This document shows, piece by piece, positions 30,982 through 39,297 of a stretch of 45,444 bases of DNA. Within the stretch, counting starts at the first letter, position 1. The number at the start of each line of letters is the position of its first letter. Source of the DNA: JAKFWI01 sp031398975 (lineage in GTDB: Bacteria; Pseudomonadota; Alphaproteobacteria; Caulobacterales; Aquidulcibacteraceae); assembly GCA_031398975.1 (NCBI GenBank), contig JANNOI010000053.1, positions 1 through 45,444 on the forward strand, in the 5' to 3' direction. A program made the position numbers and the translations under genes. A model generated the notes under the pieces. That model did no database searches, was not told the DNA's origin, and saw only the letters and a list, made by a program, of their open reading frames with translations.

Positions 30982-31992
30982 ATGCGGCGGGCGGTGATGG
31001 CGGTGGGGCTTGTGATGGCGTCGGCGCTCCAGTTCGGGTGCGCCCCGCGGGTGCAGGCCGGAATGACGCCGCCCGCTGTGGAAGCGCAGGGTCCGAGGTT
31101 TCTGGAAGACGGTTTCATCAGCTTCGACGGCGCGCGCCTTGGCCTGTCCGCCTGGATGCCTTCGGCCGAGCCCTGGGCTGTGATCGTGGCGCTGCACGGC
31201 ATGAACGATTATGGCGAGGCGTTTTACCTCGCCGGGCCCCACTGGGCCGCCCACGGGGTCGCCACCTACGCCTATGACGCGCGCGGCTTCGGGCGCAGCC
31301 CCGGGCGGGGCCTGTGGCCGGGCCAGGACCTTATGGAGGCCGATCTGCGCGCCGCGATCGCCGCCGCCCGCGCCCGCCATCCGGGCGCGGTGGTGGCGGT
31401 GGTGGGCGACAGCATGGGCGCGGCCGCGGCGCTCACCGCCTTCGGCTCCCCCGATCCGCCGGCGGCGGACCGCCTCGTTCTGGCGGCGCCTGCGGTATGG
31501 GGCTGGTCGGCGCTGCCGGTGGCCTATGCGGCGACGCTCTGGGCCGGGGCGCGGCTGGCGCCCGGGGTGCGCCTCACCCCGCCGCGCAATCTGGACATCA
31601 CCCCGTCCGACAATATCGCCATGCTGCGCAAGATCTCCCGCGACCCGCTGATGGTGTTCGGGACCCGCATCGACGCGCTGTACGGCCTGGTGTCGCTGAT
31701 GGAGGAGGGCGCGGCCCGCGCGGGCCAGGTGCGCGCGCCCACCGCCTTTCTCTATGGGGCCAAGGACGAGATCATCCCGCGCGCGGCCGTGCGCCGGGTG
31801 CTGGGGCGGCTTCCGCCCAATGTCCGCACCGCCCTCTATCCCGACGGCTACCACATGCTGCTGCGCGACCTTGAGGCCCAAACCGTCTGGGACGATGTGC
31901 TGAGCTTCCTGCGGGACCCCGCCGCGCCCTTCCCCTCCGGCGCGCCCCCGCTCACCGCGCCCGCGCTGCAATCGCCGCAGGCGAAGTCTTAA
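30982..31992 (+). CDS. Exported alpha/beta hydrolase (lysophospholipase/monoacylglycerol lipase-like)
   Basis: The 336-residue product begins with a signal sequence; Cys20 in LQFGC could be a lipoprotein cysteine, though the lipobox is poor. The serine hydrolase core has ALHGMNDYGEAF, YDARGFGRSPGRG, the nucleophile elbow VGDSMGAAAA (Ser144), YGAKDEIIP (probable acid Asp) and DGYHMLLRD (His). This is the COG2267-type pattern (family assigned from the HGxxDY and DxRGxGxS motifs). It lies 24 nt after the YkvA-like gene. The substrate is unknown. Confidence 0.87.
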   Translation: MRRAVMAVGLVMASALQFGCAPRVQAGMTPPAVEAQGPRFLEDGFISFDGARLGLSAWMPSAEPWAVIVALHGMNDYGEAFYLAGPHWAAHGVATYAYDARGFGRSPGRGLWPGQDLMEADLRAAIAAARARHPGAVVAVVGDSMGAAAALTAFGSPDPPAADRLVLAAPAVWGWSALPVAYAATLWAGARLAPGVRLTPPRNLDITPSDNIAMLRKISRDPLMVFGTRIDALYGLVSLMEEGAARAGQVRAPTAFLYGAKDEIIPRAAVRRVLGRLPPNVRTALYPDGYHMLLRDLEAQTVWDDVLSFLRDPAAPFPSGAPPLTAPALQSPQAKS

Positions 31993-32045
31993 CCTGAAGC
32001 GCGCTAAAGCATGCCGGATCGGGAGGCAGACGGGAGTGCGCAGCC

Positions 32046-32999
32046 ATGCGCGCGGGTTTGGGCGTCATATTGGACAAGCAGGCGCGCGCGCTCGCGGGGG
32101 CGAAGTTTCGCGCCTGGTGGGACGGGGTCGCCTTCGACGCCGAAGCCTTCGAGGCCGCGCGCGCGCCCACCCCCGCTCCCGAACCCGAGACGCCCGAACA
32201 GGCCGAAGCCGCCACCATCGAGGTGCTGTTCGACGCCCCCAATCGCGAGCGCGATCCCCGGATCGCCGCGCTCGAACTGCTCTGGGGCGAAGGGCGCGTC
32301 GCGCCGGGCGAGGCCGAGGTCGAGACCGCCGCGATCGAATCGCTGGGCGTATCCACCATCGGAGCGCTGGCGATCCTGTCCCCCAGCTACACCGCCCCGC
32401 TGATGAACCTGACCGCCGCCCACAAGGGCGCGGTGCGGGTGTTCGAATGGCGCGAGGAGGTGTTTCGCGCGCTTGAGGACGCCCAGGGCGCCGGCGAGGT
32501 GCGCGAGCGCACCGACATCGTCCGCTACGACCTGGCGGGCGGGACGCTTCCCCCCGACGCCTTCGCGGGAATCGTCAGCACGGACGACTTCACCTACGCG
32601 CCCGATCCGGCCTGGATCGCCCAGCAGATCAAGGGCGCGCTGAAGCGCGGGGGCCGCGCCGTGATCGAGACCTATTGCGGCCAGCCCTCGCCTGAATTCT
32701 CCCTCGCCTTCGCGTCCGCCTTCTCCGAGCAGCGCGTGGACACGATCGAAAAGCTCCGCGCGACGCTGATCGCGGCCGGCCTCGAGGTGAAGACGGAGGA
32801 GGACGTCACCGAAGCCTATGGGCGAATCATCCGCGCCCGCTTCCTGGCGCTGCGCGAGGAGATGGCGGGCCCCCGCTGGGTGGCGCCGGCGATCCGGGTG
32901 GCGCAGGAATTGGCGTGGGAGCTGGAAAGCTGGCGCGTGCGGCTGCAATTTCTCTCCACCCGCCGCCTGGAGCGCCGCCGCCTCACCGTCCGCCGCTAA
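32046..32999 (+). CDS. Uncharacterised methyltransferase-like protein
   Basis: The 317-residue product is not confidently assigned. The C-terminal two thirds read like a class I SAM methyltransferase skeleton: FEWREEVFRALEDA, RTDIVRYDLAGGTLPPDAFAGIVSTDD (an acidic strand end), IKGALKRGGRAVIETYCGQ (the motif before strand 5) and LIAAGLEVKTEEDVTEAYGRII. A clear GxGxG motif I is missing; in its place is LGVSTIGALAILSPSYTAP. The N-terminus has a Pro/Glu-rich low-complexity segment (about 38-56). It could be a degenerate or non-catalytic relative. It precedes tRNA-Val by 49 nt. Confidence 0.6.
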   Translation: MRAGLGVILDKQARALAGAKFRAWWDGVAFDAEAFEAARAPTPAPEPETPEQAEAATIEVLFDAPNRERDPRIAALELLWGEGRVAPGEAEVETAAIESLGVSTIGALAILSPSYTAPLMNLTAAHKGAVRVFEWREEVFRALEDAQGAGEVRERTDIVRYDLAGGTLPPDAFAGIVSTDDFTYAPDPAWIAQQIKGALKRGGRAVIETYCGQPSPEFSLAFASAFSEQRVDTIEKLRATLIAAGLEVKTEEDVTEAYGRIIRARFLALREEMAGPRWVAPAIRVAQELAWELESWRVRLQFLSTRRLERRRLTVRR

Positions 33000-33048
33000 G
33001 CCGGCCCGCTTGAACCCCGCCGCGCGCACGCTTATGGTCCCGCGCTTC

Positions 33049-33123
33049 GGGCGCGTAGCTCAGCGGAAGAGCACTGTCTTCACACGGCAGGGGTCGCAGG
33101 TTCGAACCCTGCCGCGCCCACCA
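33049..33123 (+). tRNA. tRNA-Val (anticodon CAC)
   Basis: A complete cloverleaf: acceptor GGGCGCG (33049-33055) with CGCGCCC (33113-33119), D stem GCTC/GAGC (33058-33061/33069-33072), anticodon stem CTGTC/GGCAG with loop TTCACAC and anticodon CAC at 33081-33083, and T arm GCAGG-TTCGAAC-CCTGC. The discriminator is A and CCA is encoded (33121-33123). The 3' part is overlapped on the other strand by the kinase coding sequence. Confidence 0.96.
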
Positions 33124-35530
33124 CCGCCACGGACGCGGGGTCAGCGAAGGGCAGGACGCCCGGGGCGGGCGGAGCGGGAAGCCGCGCGAAGCGGGTGATT
33201 GCAGCGACCAGCGCTTCAGCCTCGGCCGGCTTTTCCAGCAGGGCGGAGGCGCCGAGTGCGAGCGCGCGGTCGCGGTCCCCGGGACTGCCTAGGGCGAGCA
33301 CCGGGGCGTCTGCGGTTGCGGGATCGGCGCGCAGGGCCTCGAGCGCAGCCCAGCCGGAGCGGTCGGGCAGGGCGAGATCGAGCAGGATGAGCGCGGGGGT
33401 GATGGTGCGGGCCAAGGCGAGGCCGGCCTCCGCGGTCGCGGCCGAGCGGGTGGAAAAGCCGATCCGGCCGACCGCCCGTTTCACCCGCGCGCGCGCTTCG
33501 GGGCTTGCGTCGATCACGAGCAGGGCGGGCTTTTCCGGGGCGGGCCAGCCCGGCTCCTCGCCCGCCGCGTCCAGCCGCGCGCGGATGCGCAAGGTGAACA
33601 CCGAGCCCTGGCCCTCGACGCTCGACACCGTCACGTCCCCGCCCAGGATTCCCGCCAGCCGGCGGGTGATGGCGAGCCCCAGCCCCGTCCCACCATAGCG
33701 GCGGGTGGTGGAGGCGTCGGCCTGGGTGAAGGGCTGGAATAGTTTGGCGATCTGCTCGGGCGTCATGCCGATGCCGGTGTCGGCCACCGTCAGGCGGATC
33801 ATGTCCCCGCTCTCGCCGGGCGTGCGCTTGGCGGTGAGGGTGATGGTCCCGTCCTCGGTGAATTTGCAGGCGTTGGCGAGCAGGTTCAGCAGGCATTGGC
33901 GGAGCTTCACCTCATCGGTCCGCACGGGGCCTAGACCGGGATCGACCTCCAGCACGATCGTGTTGCGGTTGCGATCGGCGAGCGGGGCGGTGAGCTCGAC
34001 GGCCTCCGCGCACAGGGCCGCCACGTCCGCCTCCCCGGGCGAGGCCTCCATCTTGCCGGCCTCGATCTTGGACAGATCGAGGATGTCGTTGATCAGGCCG
34101 AGCAGCGTGCGCGCCGCGCTGCTGATGCGGGCGGCGTCCTTGGCGGGGCCCGCCATCGCCGCCTCGCGCAGATCCTCTTCGAGGATTTCGGAATAGCCGA
34201 TCACGGCGTTGAGCGGGGTGCGCAATTCGTGGCTCATATTGGCGACGAACTGGGACTTGGCGATGTTGGCGCCCTCCGCAGCCGTCCGCGCCGATTCCAG
34301 CGCCTCGACGGCGGCCACGAGCGCGCGGTCGCGGGCGTCGATCTCGCGCAGCATGCCGCCCAGCCGGGCGAACAGCGCCGCGAACCGCTCCGTGGTGGAC
34401 TGGCCGCGATGGGAGGAGGCCGCCTTCTCGACGCCGCTTTCGCTCCGGGCCGCGCCCGCCTCGCCCGGCTCCAGGCGCTGCAGCAGGGCGCGCTTGGCCT
34501 GCAGGCCCGCCTCGGCGCGCGCCATGGCCTCCGAAAAGTCGATCTCGAGGGAGCGGCGGGCGGTTTCGTCCGTGGTCATCAGCACCAGCCGGCGCGGCAG
34601 GCCGGTGCGGCCTTTGACCGGCAGGCCGATCGTGCGCACCCAGCGGATCCCGCCCTCGGGGCGCTCCACCCGGTGCTCGATGTCGATGGCGACGTTCTTG
34701 ACCGCCAGGTCGACGAACGCCCGGCGCACGAACGCCTGGTCTTCCGGGTGGGCGGTGATGGGGTGGCTCGAGGTGAAGTCCTCGAAGGTCAGCGGCGCGC
34801 CCAGGATCGGGGCCAGATGCTCCCCGCCGACGATCCGCTGCTCGATGAAATCCACCTCCCAGATCGCCGCGCCCAGCGCGTCGAGCGCGAATTTCAGCCG
34901 CTGGGCCAGATCCTCGGCCTCGGTCTTGCCATGCTCGAGGGCGCGCTGGGAGGCGGTCAGGCGGTCCTGCACTGCGCGCCGTGTGTAGATGCCCGCCGCC
35001 ATGAACCAGCCCAGCGCGAGCGTGGCCCCCGCCATCGCGAAGCCGACGCGCCAATCCTCCCCGCTGGGCGCGGCGGCGAGCCAGCCCGCAACGGCCATGA
35101 CGGGCGCGGCGCTCAAGGCGAAGAGCAGCAGCGAACGGTGGGAAAAGTTGATGTGATAGGCCAAGAAGCAGGCGGACCAGACGATCGCCGCGCCCTGCAT
35201 CGCCGGCACATGCAGGTAGGCGACCAGCGGCGAGGCCGCCCAGGTCGCGCCCGAAAAAAGGACCGCACCCGCTATGGCCGCGCGCCCTACCCATGACGCC
35301 AGGGCCTGGGCGGCGGGCGTTCCGGGGCGCGCGCACCGCTGCGCGGCGAGCCTGAGCAGCGCCTCCCCCAGCGCCGTCGCGCCGGCCCAGGCCAAGGCCG
35401 CGGGCCAGGGGCAGAATACCAGCAGCACCGCCAGCGTCGCCGCCGCATAGCCAAGGCGCAAGCGCGCCTGTTGGGCGGTCGCGCCCAGCGCCGCGACGAA
35501 GTCAGGGAAAAGAGTGTGTGCGCCCGGCAT
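33080..35530 (-). CDS. Hybrid sensor histidine kinase with PAS and C-terminal receiver
   Basis: The 816-residue product has hydrophobic N-terminal membrane segments (about 26-180), a PAS-type domain (about 205-325), HisKA with phosphoacceptor His434 in ANMSHELRTPLNA, HATPase_c (NLLANACKF, DTGIGM, GGTGLGLAI, about 545-650) and a receiver domain (acidic Asp674, phosphoacceptor Asp718 in LLDLALP, Lys767). The start is ATG 35530, or possibly a GTG two codons earlier with better Shine-Dalgarno spacing; the frame is open to 36082 but the extra sequence looks non-coding. The last 14 or so codons lie antisense to tRNA-Val, giving the tail GAAGFEPATPAV. No partner response regulator is nearby. Confidence 0.88.
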   Translation of the reverse strand: MPGAHTLFPDFVAALGATAQQARLRLGYAAATLAVLLVFCPWPAALAWAGATALGEALLRLAAQRCARPGTPAAQALASWVGRAAIAGAVLFSGATWAASPLVAYLHVPAMQGAAIVWSACFLAYHINFSHRSLLLFALSAAPVMAVAGWLAAAPSGEDWRVGFAMAGATLALGWFMAAGIYTRRAVQDRLTASQRALEHGKTEAEDLAQRLKFALDALGAAIWEVDFIEQRIVGGEHLAPILGAPLTFEDFTSSHPITAHPEDQAFVRRAFVDLAVKNVAIDIEHRVERPEGGIRWVRTIGLPVKGRTGLPRRLVLMTTDETARRSLEIDFSEAMARAEAGLQAKRALLQRLEPGEAGAARSESGVEKAASSHRGQSTTERFAALFARLGGMLREIDARDRALVAAVEALESARTAAEGANIAKSQFVANMSHELRTPLNAVIGYSEILEEDLREAAMAGPAKDAARISSAARTLLGLINDILDLSKIEAGKMEASPGEADVAALCAEAVELTAPLADRNRNTIVLEVDPGLGPVRTDEVKLRQCLLNLLANACKFTEDGTITLTAKRTPGESGDMIRLTVADTGIGMTPEQIAKLFQPFTQADASTTRRYGGTGLGLAITRRLAGILGGDVTVSSVEGQGSVFTLRIRARLDAAGEEPGWPAPEKPALLVIDASPEARARVKRAVGRIGFSTRSAATAEAGLALARTITPALILLDLALPDRSGWAALEALRADPATADAPVLALGSPGDRDRALALGASALLEKPAEAEALVAAITRFARLPAPPAPGVLPFADPASVAVVGAAGFEPATPAV

Positions 35531-35536
35531 CGTCAC

Positions 35537-36062
35537 GCAGCGCTGTCCCCCGTTTCGCCGGCCGCCGGCCCCTCTTGCTCGTGGGATTGATCGCCGGAGA
35601 TCGGCGGCGCCGGCCGGACGCCCAGCCAGACCTTCACGCCGCTTCGATCCGGGGCTCAGAATGCACGCCGGGCGTAAAGATTGCTTAAACGCCGTTCGTC
35701 GGCCCCACACTCGCGCCCACGGCCGCCTAAACCGGCGGCGCCTGCTGCAGCCAACGCTTCCCAACCAAGAGTTCATAATTCCTTGGCTTGTCCGGGGCGG
35801 GAGGCGCTGCTTATGCTTAACGCGGAATGACGAGACGCGCCGGGCGAGTACGCCCGCCACGGGGAAAGGGTAGTGTGCGCTCTCGGGTTTCGAAGTAATT
35901 CGAAGCCATGGGGTAGTTTTAGTTTCGGGTCTTTTCGGCGTCCCCAGTAAATGGGTGGGGCGGCGGATCGGCTCGGATTGGGGCGGGGCTGGGCCGGCGC
36001 GGGCTTTTCGCGCTTCTGCGAAGGCGTTCGAAGGACGTCTGCACAGGAGAGGTTGCACAGCA
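35537..36062. other. Long divergent intergenic region between the kinase and a small gene
   Basis: I find no convincing gene here; in-frame extensions of both flanking genes have atypical, repetitive protein content. The right half is less GC-rich. One small symmetric element is visible: TTCGAA-GTAA-TTCGAA at 35889-35904, two copies of a 6-bp palindrome, a possible operator. A short CCCA-GTAAA-TGGG hairpin lies near 35942-35956. Promoters for both flanking genes should be here, but none stands out. Confidence 0.4.
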
Positions 36063-36290
36063 ATGGATGCCGATTTCTGCAATACCGAGGGCGCTCGGAG
36101 ATTGAAGATGCGTATTGAGGATTATTGGCGCGACCGCGGCTACGCCGTGGACATCAAACTCGTCGACGCCGGGTTTATGGCCGCCATGCGATCGGCCCGC
36201 ACCGATGTGCGGAGCGATATGGTCAATGGCATGCCCCGCCGGCGCAAGGCGGAAGAGGCGGCGCCGATGCGGCTCCGCGAGGTCGCCTGA
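36063..36290 (+). CDS. Small protein with RSDMVNGMPR motif
   Basis: The 75-residue product starts at ATG 36063, which has a strong AGGAGAGG about 10 nt upstream; a second ATG at 36108 is possible. Visible parts are KMRIEDYWRDRGYAVDIKLV (residues 15-34), FMAAMRSARTDVRSDMVNGM (38-57) and a basic tail. I recall similar short proteins with this ending from Caulobacter-like bacteria, but no function. A predicted alpha-beta unit is plausible. A strong hairpin follows 29 nt after the stop. Confidence 0.7.
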   Translation: MDADFCNTEGARRLKMRIEDYWRDRGYAVDIKLVDAGFMAAMRSARTDVRSDMVNGMPRRRKAEEAAPMRLREVA

Positions 36291-36319
36291 CGCGCGACTG
36301 TCTCAGACCAGGTCTGGGT

Positions 36320-36358
36320 GGAATTCCGTTCGGATCCCCGCGATTCGAACGGAATTCC
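36320..36358 (+). terminator. Strong inverted repeat after the small gene
   Basis: GGAATTCCGTTCG (36320-36332) is perfectly repeated in inverted orientation at 36346-36358. The inner bases extend the stem to about 17 bp (one G-T pair) with a 5-nt loop. There is no T tract. A shorter palindrome, CAGACCAGGTCTG (36304-36316), lies just before it. It may be a terminator, a dispersed palindromic repeat, or both. Confidence 0.55.
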
Positions 36359-36457
36359 CGTGACCGCGTCCGGATAAGGCCCTGGCCGCGCGGGCCAGTG
36401 CAAAATGCGTATGTTTTCCGAGTTTATGGGACGAGAGCGCGTCGACGATCGCGCGTT

Positions 36458-37147
36458 TCAGGCGGGCGCCAGAAATCGCCGCGCCAGCGCCGGCAAGTGC
36501 GCGTAGGTTTCGAGCACCGCGTCCGCGCCCAGGCTCTCCACCGGATCGGGGCCGTATCCGAACCGCACCGCCGCCACCGGCGCGCCAGCGGCCTGGGCCG
36601 CCGCCACATCGGCCTCGCTGTCCCCCACCATCAGGGCGCGCCCCGGATCGCCCCCGGCGCGCGCGACGGTTTCCAGGAAATGCCCGGGATGGGGCTTGCG
36701 CTCGCGCACCGCGTCCGCCCCCACGATCGCCGCGAAGCGCGCGGAAAGGTTCAGCGCATCGAGCAGCGCCACGGAAAGATCGGTGCGCTTATTGGTGCAT
36801 ACGGCCAAGCGCGCGCCGGCGGCGGCCAGCGCGTCGAGCGCGGCCTCGGCGCCGGGGAAGGGGCGGCTCCCGCCGGCGATGTCGGCGCGGTAGAAGCCGA
36901 TAAAGGCCTCGGTCAGCGCGTCGAGTTTGCGCGGCTCGAAGCGGGCCCCCGAAAGCGCCGCGCCCCGCTCGATCAGCGCCCGCGCGCCCTGGCCTACGAG
37001 CGCACGCACCGTGTCCGGCGCGCACCGGGGCAGGCCTTCGAGGTCGAGCGTGGCGTTCAGCGCGCGGATCAGGTCGGGCGCTGTGTCCACCAGCGTGCCG
37101 TCCAGATCGAACACGATGGTCGCGCCGGCCAAATCCTGATCCTGCAT
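36458..37147 (-). CDS. gph: Phosphoglycolate phosphatase
   Basis: Gph removes 2-phosphoglycolate, for example after DNA 3'-end repair. The 229-residue HAD product has motif I VFDLDGTLVDTAPDL (Asp14, Asp16), motif II VCTNK, GADAVRERKPHPGHFLE (motif III Lys) and MVGDSEADVAAA (motif IV). GADxxxxxKPxP and the DTAPDL segment favour Gph over other HADs. The start ATG is the complement of 37145-37147. It is divergent from glmU with a 96-nt spacer. Confidence 0.88.
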   Translation of the reverse strand: MQDQDLAGATIVFDLDGTLVDTAPDLIRALNATLDLEGLPRCAPDTVRALVGQGARALIERGAALSGARFEPRKLDALTEAFIGFYRADIAGGSRPFPGAEAALDALAAAGARLAVCTNKRTDLSVALLDALNLSARFAAIVGADAVRERKPHPGHFLETVARAGGDPGRALMVGDSEADVAAAQAAGAPVAAVRFGYGPDPVESLGADAVLETYAHLPALARRFLAPA

Positions 37148-37243
37148 GATCGCGCTCCCGCCCGCCCTGTCAGCGCGCGCGAATTGGGCTAGAACGGGGC
37201 CAAGAGCAACCCCACCCCGCAGGGAAGACGGAGCCGCCCGCCC

Positions 37244-38596
37244 ATGACGACCGCCCGCGCCGCCATCGTGCTCGCCGCCGGCCAGGGCGTGCGCATGCGC
37301 TCCAGCACCCCCAAAGTCCTGCACAAGGTAGGTGGCCGGGCGATGGCGGACTGGACGATCGCGGCCGCCCAGGCGCTGGGCTGCTCCCCGATCGTGGTGG
37401 TGGCCGGCGCGCATACGCCCGAGGTCGCCGCCCATGCCGCCGCCGCGCTCGGGCCCAAGGCGGTTGCGATCCAGGATCCCCCGCTCGGCACCGCCCATGC
37501 TGTGCTGGCGGCCGCCCCCGCGCTGCGCGATTTTCAGGGCGACGCCGTGGTGCTCTACGCCGACACTCCGCTGGTGCGGCCGCAGACGCTCGAGGCGATG
37601 TTTGAAGCCCGCGCCGGGGCCGACATCGTCGTGCTGGGCTTCGAGGCCGCCGCGCCCACGGGCTATGGCCGCTTAATCCTCGAAAGCGGGGCGCTCGCGC
37701 GGATCGTGGAGGAAAAGGATGCAAGCGCGCAGGAGCGGGCGGTCACGCTCTGCAATTCCGGCATGCTGGTGGGCGACGCCCAGACCCTGCTCGCCCTGCT
37801 GGCCAAGGTCGGCTGCGACAACGCCAAGGGCGAATATTACCTGACCGACGTGATCGCCCTCGCCCGCGCGGCGGGCCTGCGGGCGGGGGTGGTGATGGGC
37901 GCGGAGGCCGAGATGCTGGGCGTCAATGCGCGCGCGCAATTGGCGCAAGCCGAAGCCGCCTTCCAGGCGCGCGCGCGCGCCGCAGCGCTCGAGGCGGGCG
38001 TCACCCTGATCGATCCGTCCACGGTCTATTTCTCGCACGACACGGCGCTCGCGCCGGACGTCACGGTCGAGCCGCACGTCGTGTTCGGGCCGGGCGTGCG
38101 GGTGGCGGAGGGCGCGCGCATAAGGGCCTTCTCGCACCTCGAAGGCGCCGAGGTCGGCGCGCACGCCTCGGTGGGACCATTCGCGCGGCTGCGCCCGGGC
38201 GCGCGCCTCGGCGCCAAGGTCAAGATCGGCAATTTCGTCGAGGTCAAGAACGCCACGTTCGGCGAGGCCGCGCAGGCAAGCCACCTCGCCTATGTGGGGG
38301 ACGCCGAGATCGGGGCCCGCGCCAATATCGCCGCCGGCGTCATCACCTGCAATTATGATGGCTTCCACAAGCATCGCACCGTGATCGGGCCGGAGGCCTT
38401 CATCGGCTCCGACACCGCGCTCGTGGCCCCGGTGCGGGTGGGCGCGCGCGCCTATACCGCCTCCGGCTCCGTGATCACCGAGGACGTGCCCGATGGGGCG
38501 CTCGCGCTCGCGCGCAGCCGCCAGAGCGTGAAGCCGGGCTGGTCCGAGCGCTTCCGCGCCGCGCGCGAAGCCCGCGCCGTGAAGGACAAGCCATGA
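37244..38596 (+). CDS. glmU: Bifunctional UDP-N-acetylglucosamine pyrophosphorylase / glucosamine-1-phosphate acetyltransferase
   Basis: GlmU makes UDP-GlcNAc for peptidoglycan and lipid A. The 450-residue product has the N-terminal uridyltransferase domain with AAIVLAAGQGVRMRSSTPKVLHKVGG (in parts, residues 6-31) and YADTPLV (Asp for metal). The C-terminal left-handed beta helix has hexapeptide repeats, KIGNFVEVKNATFG, SHLAYVGDAEIG and NIAAGVITCNYDGFHKH with the conserved acetyltransferase residues. GGAAG lies upstream of the ATG. Its stop overlaps rpiA by 4 nt. Confidence 0.96.
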   Translation: MTTARAAIVLAAGQGVRMRSSTPKVLHKVGGRAMADWTIAAAQALGCSPIVVVAGAHTPEVAAHAAAALGPKAVAIQDPPLGTAHAVLAAAPALRDFQGDAVVLYADTPLVRPQTLEAMFEARAGADIVVLGFEAAAPTGYGRLILESGALARIVEEKDASAQERAVTLCNSGMLVGDAQTLLALLAKVGCDNAKGEYYLTDVIALARAAGLRAGVVMGAEAEMLGVNARAQLAQAEAAFQARARAAALEAGVTLIDPSTVYFSHDTALAPDVTVEPHVVFGPGVRVAEGARIRAFSHLEGAEVGAHASVGPFARLRPGARLGAKVKIGNFVEVKNATFGEAAQASHLAYVGDAEIGARANIAAGVITCNYDGFHKHRTVIGPEAFIGSDTALVAPVRVGARAYTASGSVITEDVPDGALALARSRQSVKPGWSERFRAAREARAVKDKP

Positions 38597-39297
38597 GCGA
38601 AGCCGCCGATATCGCCAAGATCAGCGCCGCCGCCGCCGCGCTCGATCAGATCCGGGACGGCATGATCGTCGGCCTCGGCACGGGCAGTACGGCGGCGCAT
38701 TTCGTGCGCCTCCTGGGCCAGCGGGCTTTGGACGGGCTGCGCGTCAAATGCGTGCCCACATCCGAGCGCACGCGGGAACTTGCCGAGATCATGGGGCTTG
38801 AGCTCCTCTCGATGGACAAGGTCTCGCGGATCGACGTCACGGTCGACGGCGCCGACGAGATCGATCCCGCCTTCCGCCTCCTCAAGGGCGCCGGCGGCGC
38901 GCTGCTGCGCGAGAAGATCGTGGCCGCCGCTTCCGACCATCTGATCGTGATCGCCGATGAGAGCAAGCTCGTGGACGTGCTGGGGGCAGCGCCCCTCCCG
39001 GTGGAGGTGACGCCCTTCGGCGTCGCCACCACGGCGCAGAAAATCTATTCCGCACTGAAAGCCGCCGGCTGCGCGGGGCGGGAAGCGGCGCTGCGCGAGG
39101 CCGGCGGCAAGCCTTACCTGACCGACCAGGGCCACCATATCCTCGATTGCCGCTGCGCCATGATCCCCGATCCCGAGGCGCTGGACCTGGCCCTCAACGC
39201 GATCCCCGGCGTGGTCGAGCACGGCCTGTTCTTGGGCCTAGCGCGCACCATCATTATCGGGCGCCCGCGCGGCGCCGAGATTCGCGAGAAACAATGA
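38593..39297 (+). CDS. rpiA: Ribose-5-phosphate isomerase A
   Basis: RpiA interconverts ribose-5-phosphate and ribulose-5-phosphate. The 234-residue product shows IVGLGTGSTAAHFV (residues about 26-39), the catalytic DVTVDGADEIDP (about 81-92), KGAGGALLREKIVA and VIADESKLVDVLG, all family hallmarks. It overlaps glmU and gor by 4 nt each, so the three genes are probably one transcript. Confidence 0.96.
   Translation: MSEAADIAKISAAAAALDQIRDGMIVGLGTGSTAAHFVRLLGQRALDGLRVKCVPTSERTRELAEIMGLELLSMDKVSRIDVTVDGADEIDPAFRLLKGAGGALLREKIVAAASDHLIVIADESKLVDVLGAAPLPVEVTPFGVATTAQKIYSALKAAGCAGREAALREAGGKPYLTDQGHHILDCRCAMIPDPEALDLALNAIPGVVEHGLFLGLARTIIIGRPRGAEIREKQ

Noticed and set aside
33080..33123. The GFEPATPAV tail as a conserved protein domain
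   Set aside because: It is produced by reading a tRNA T arm in antisense, a common source of apparent similarity between unrelated proteins.
35531..36082. An N-terminal extension of the hybrid kinase by 184 residues
   Set aside because: The frame is open but the protein is Arg/Pro-rich with no domain, and it would consume the whole divergent regulatory region; a membrane-domain start at 35530 is much more natural.
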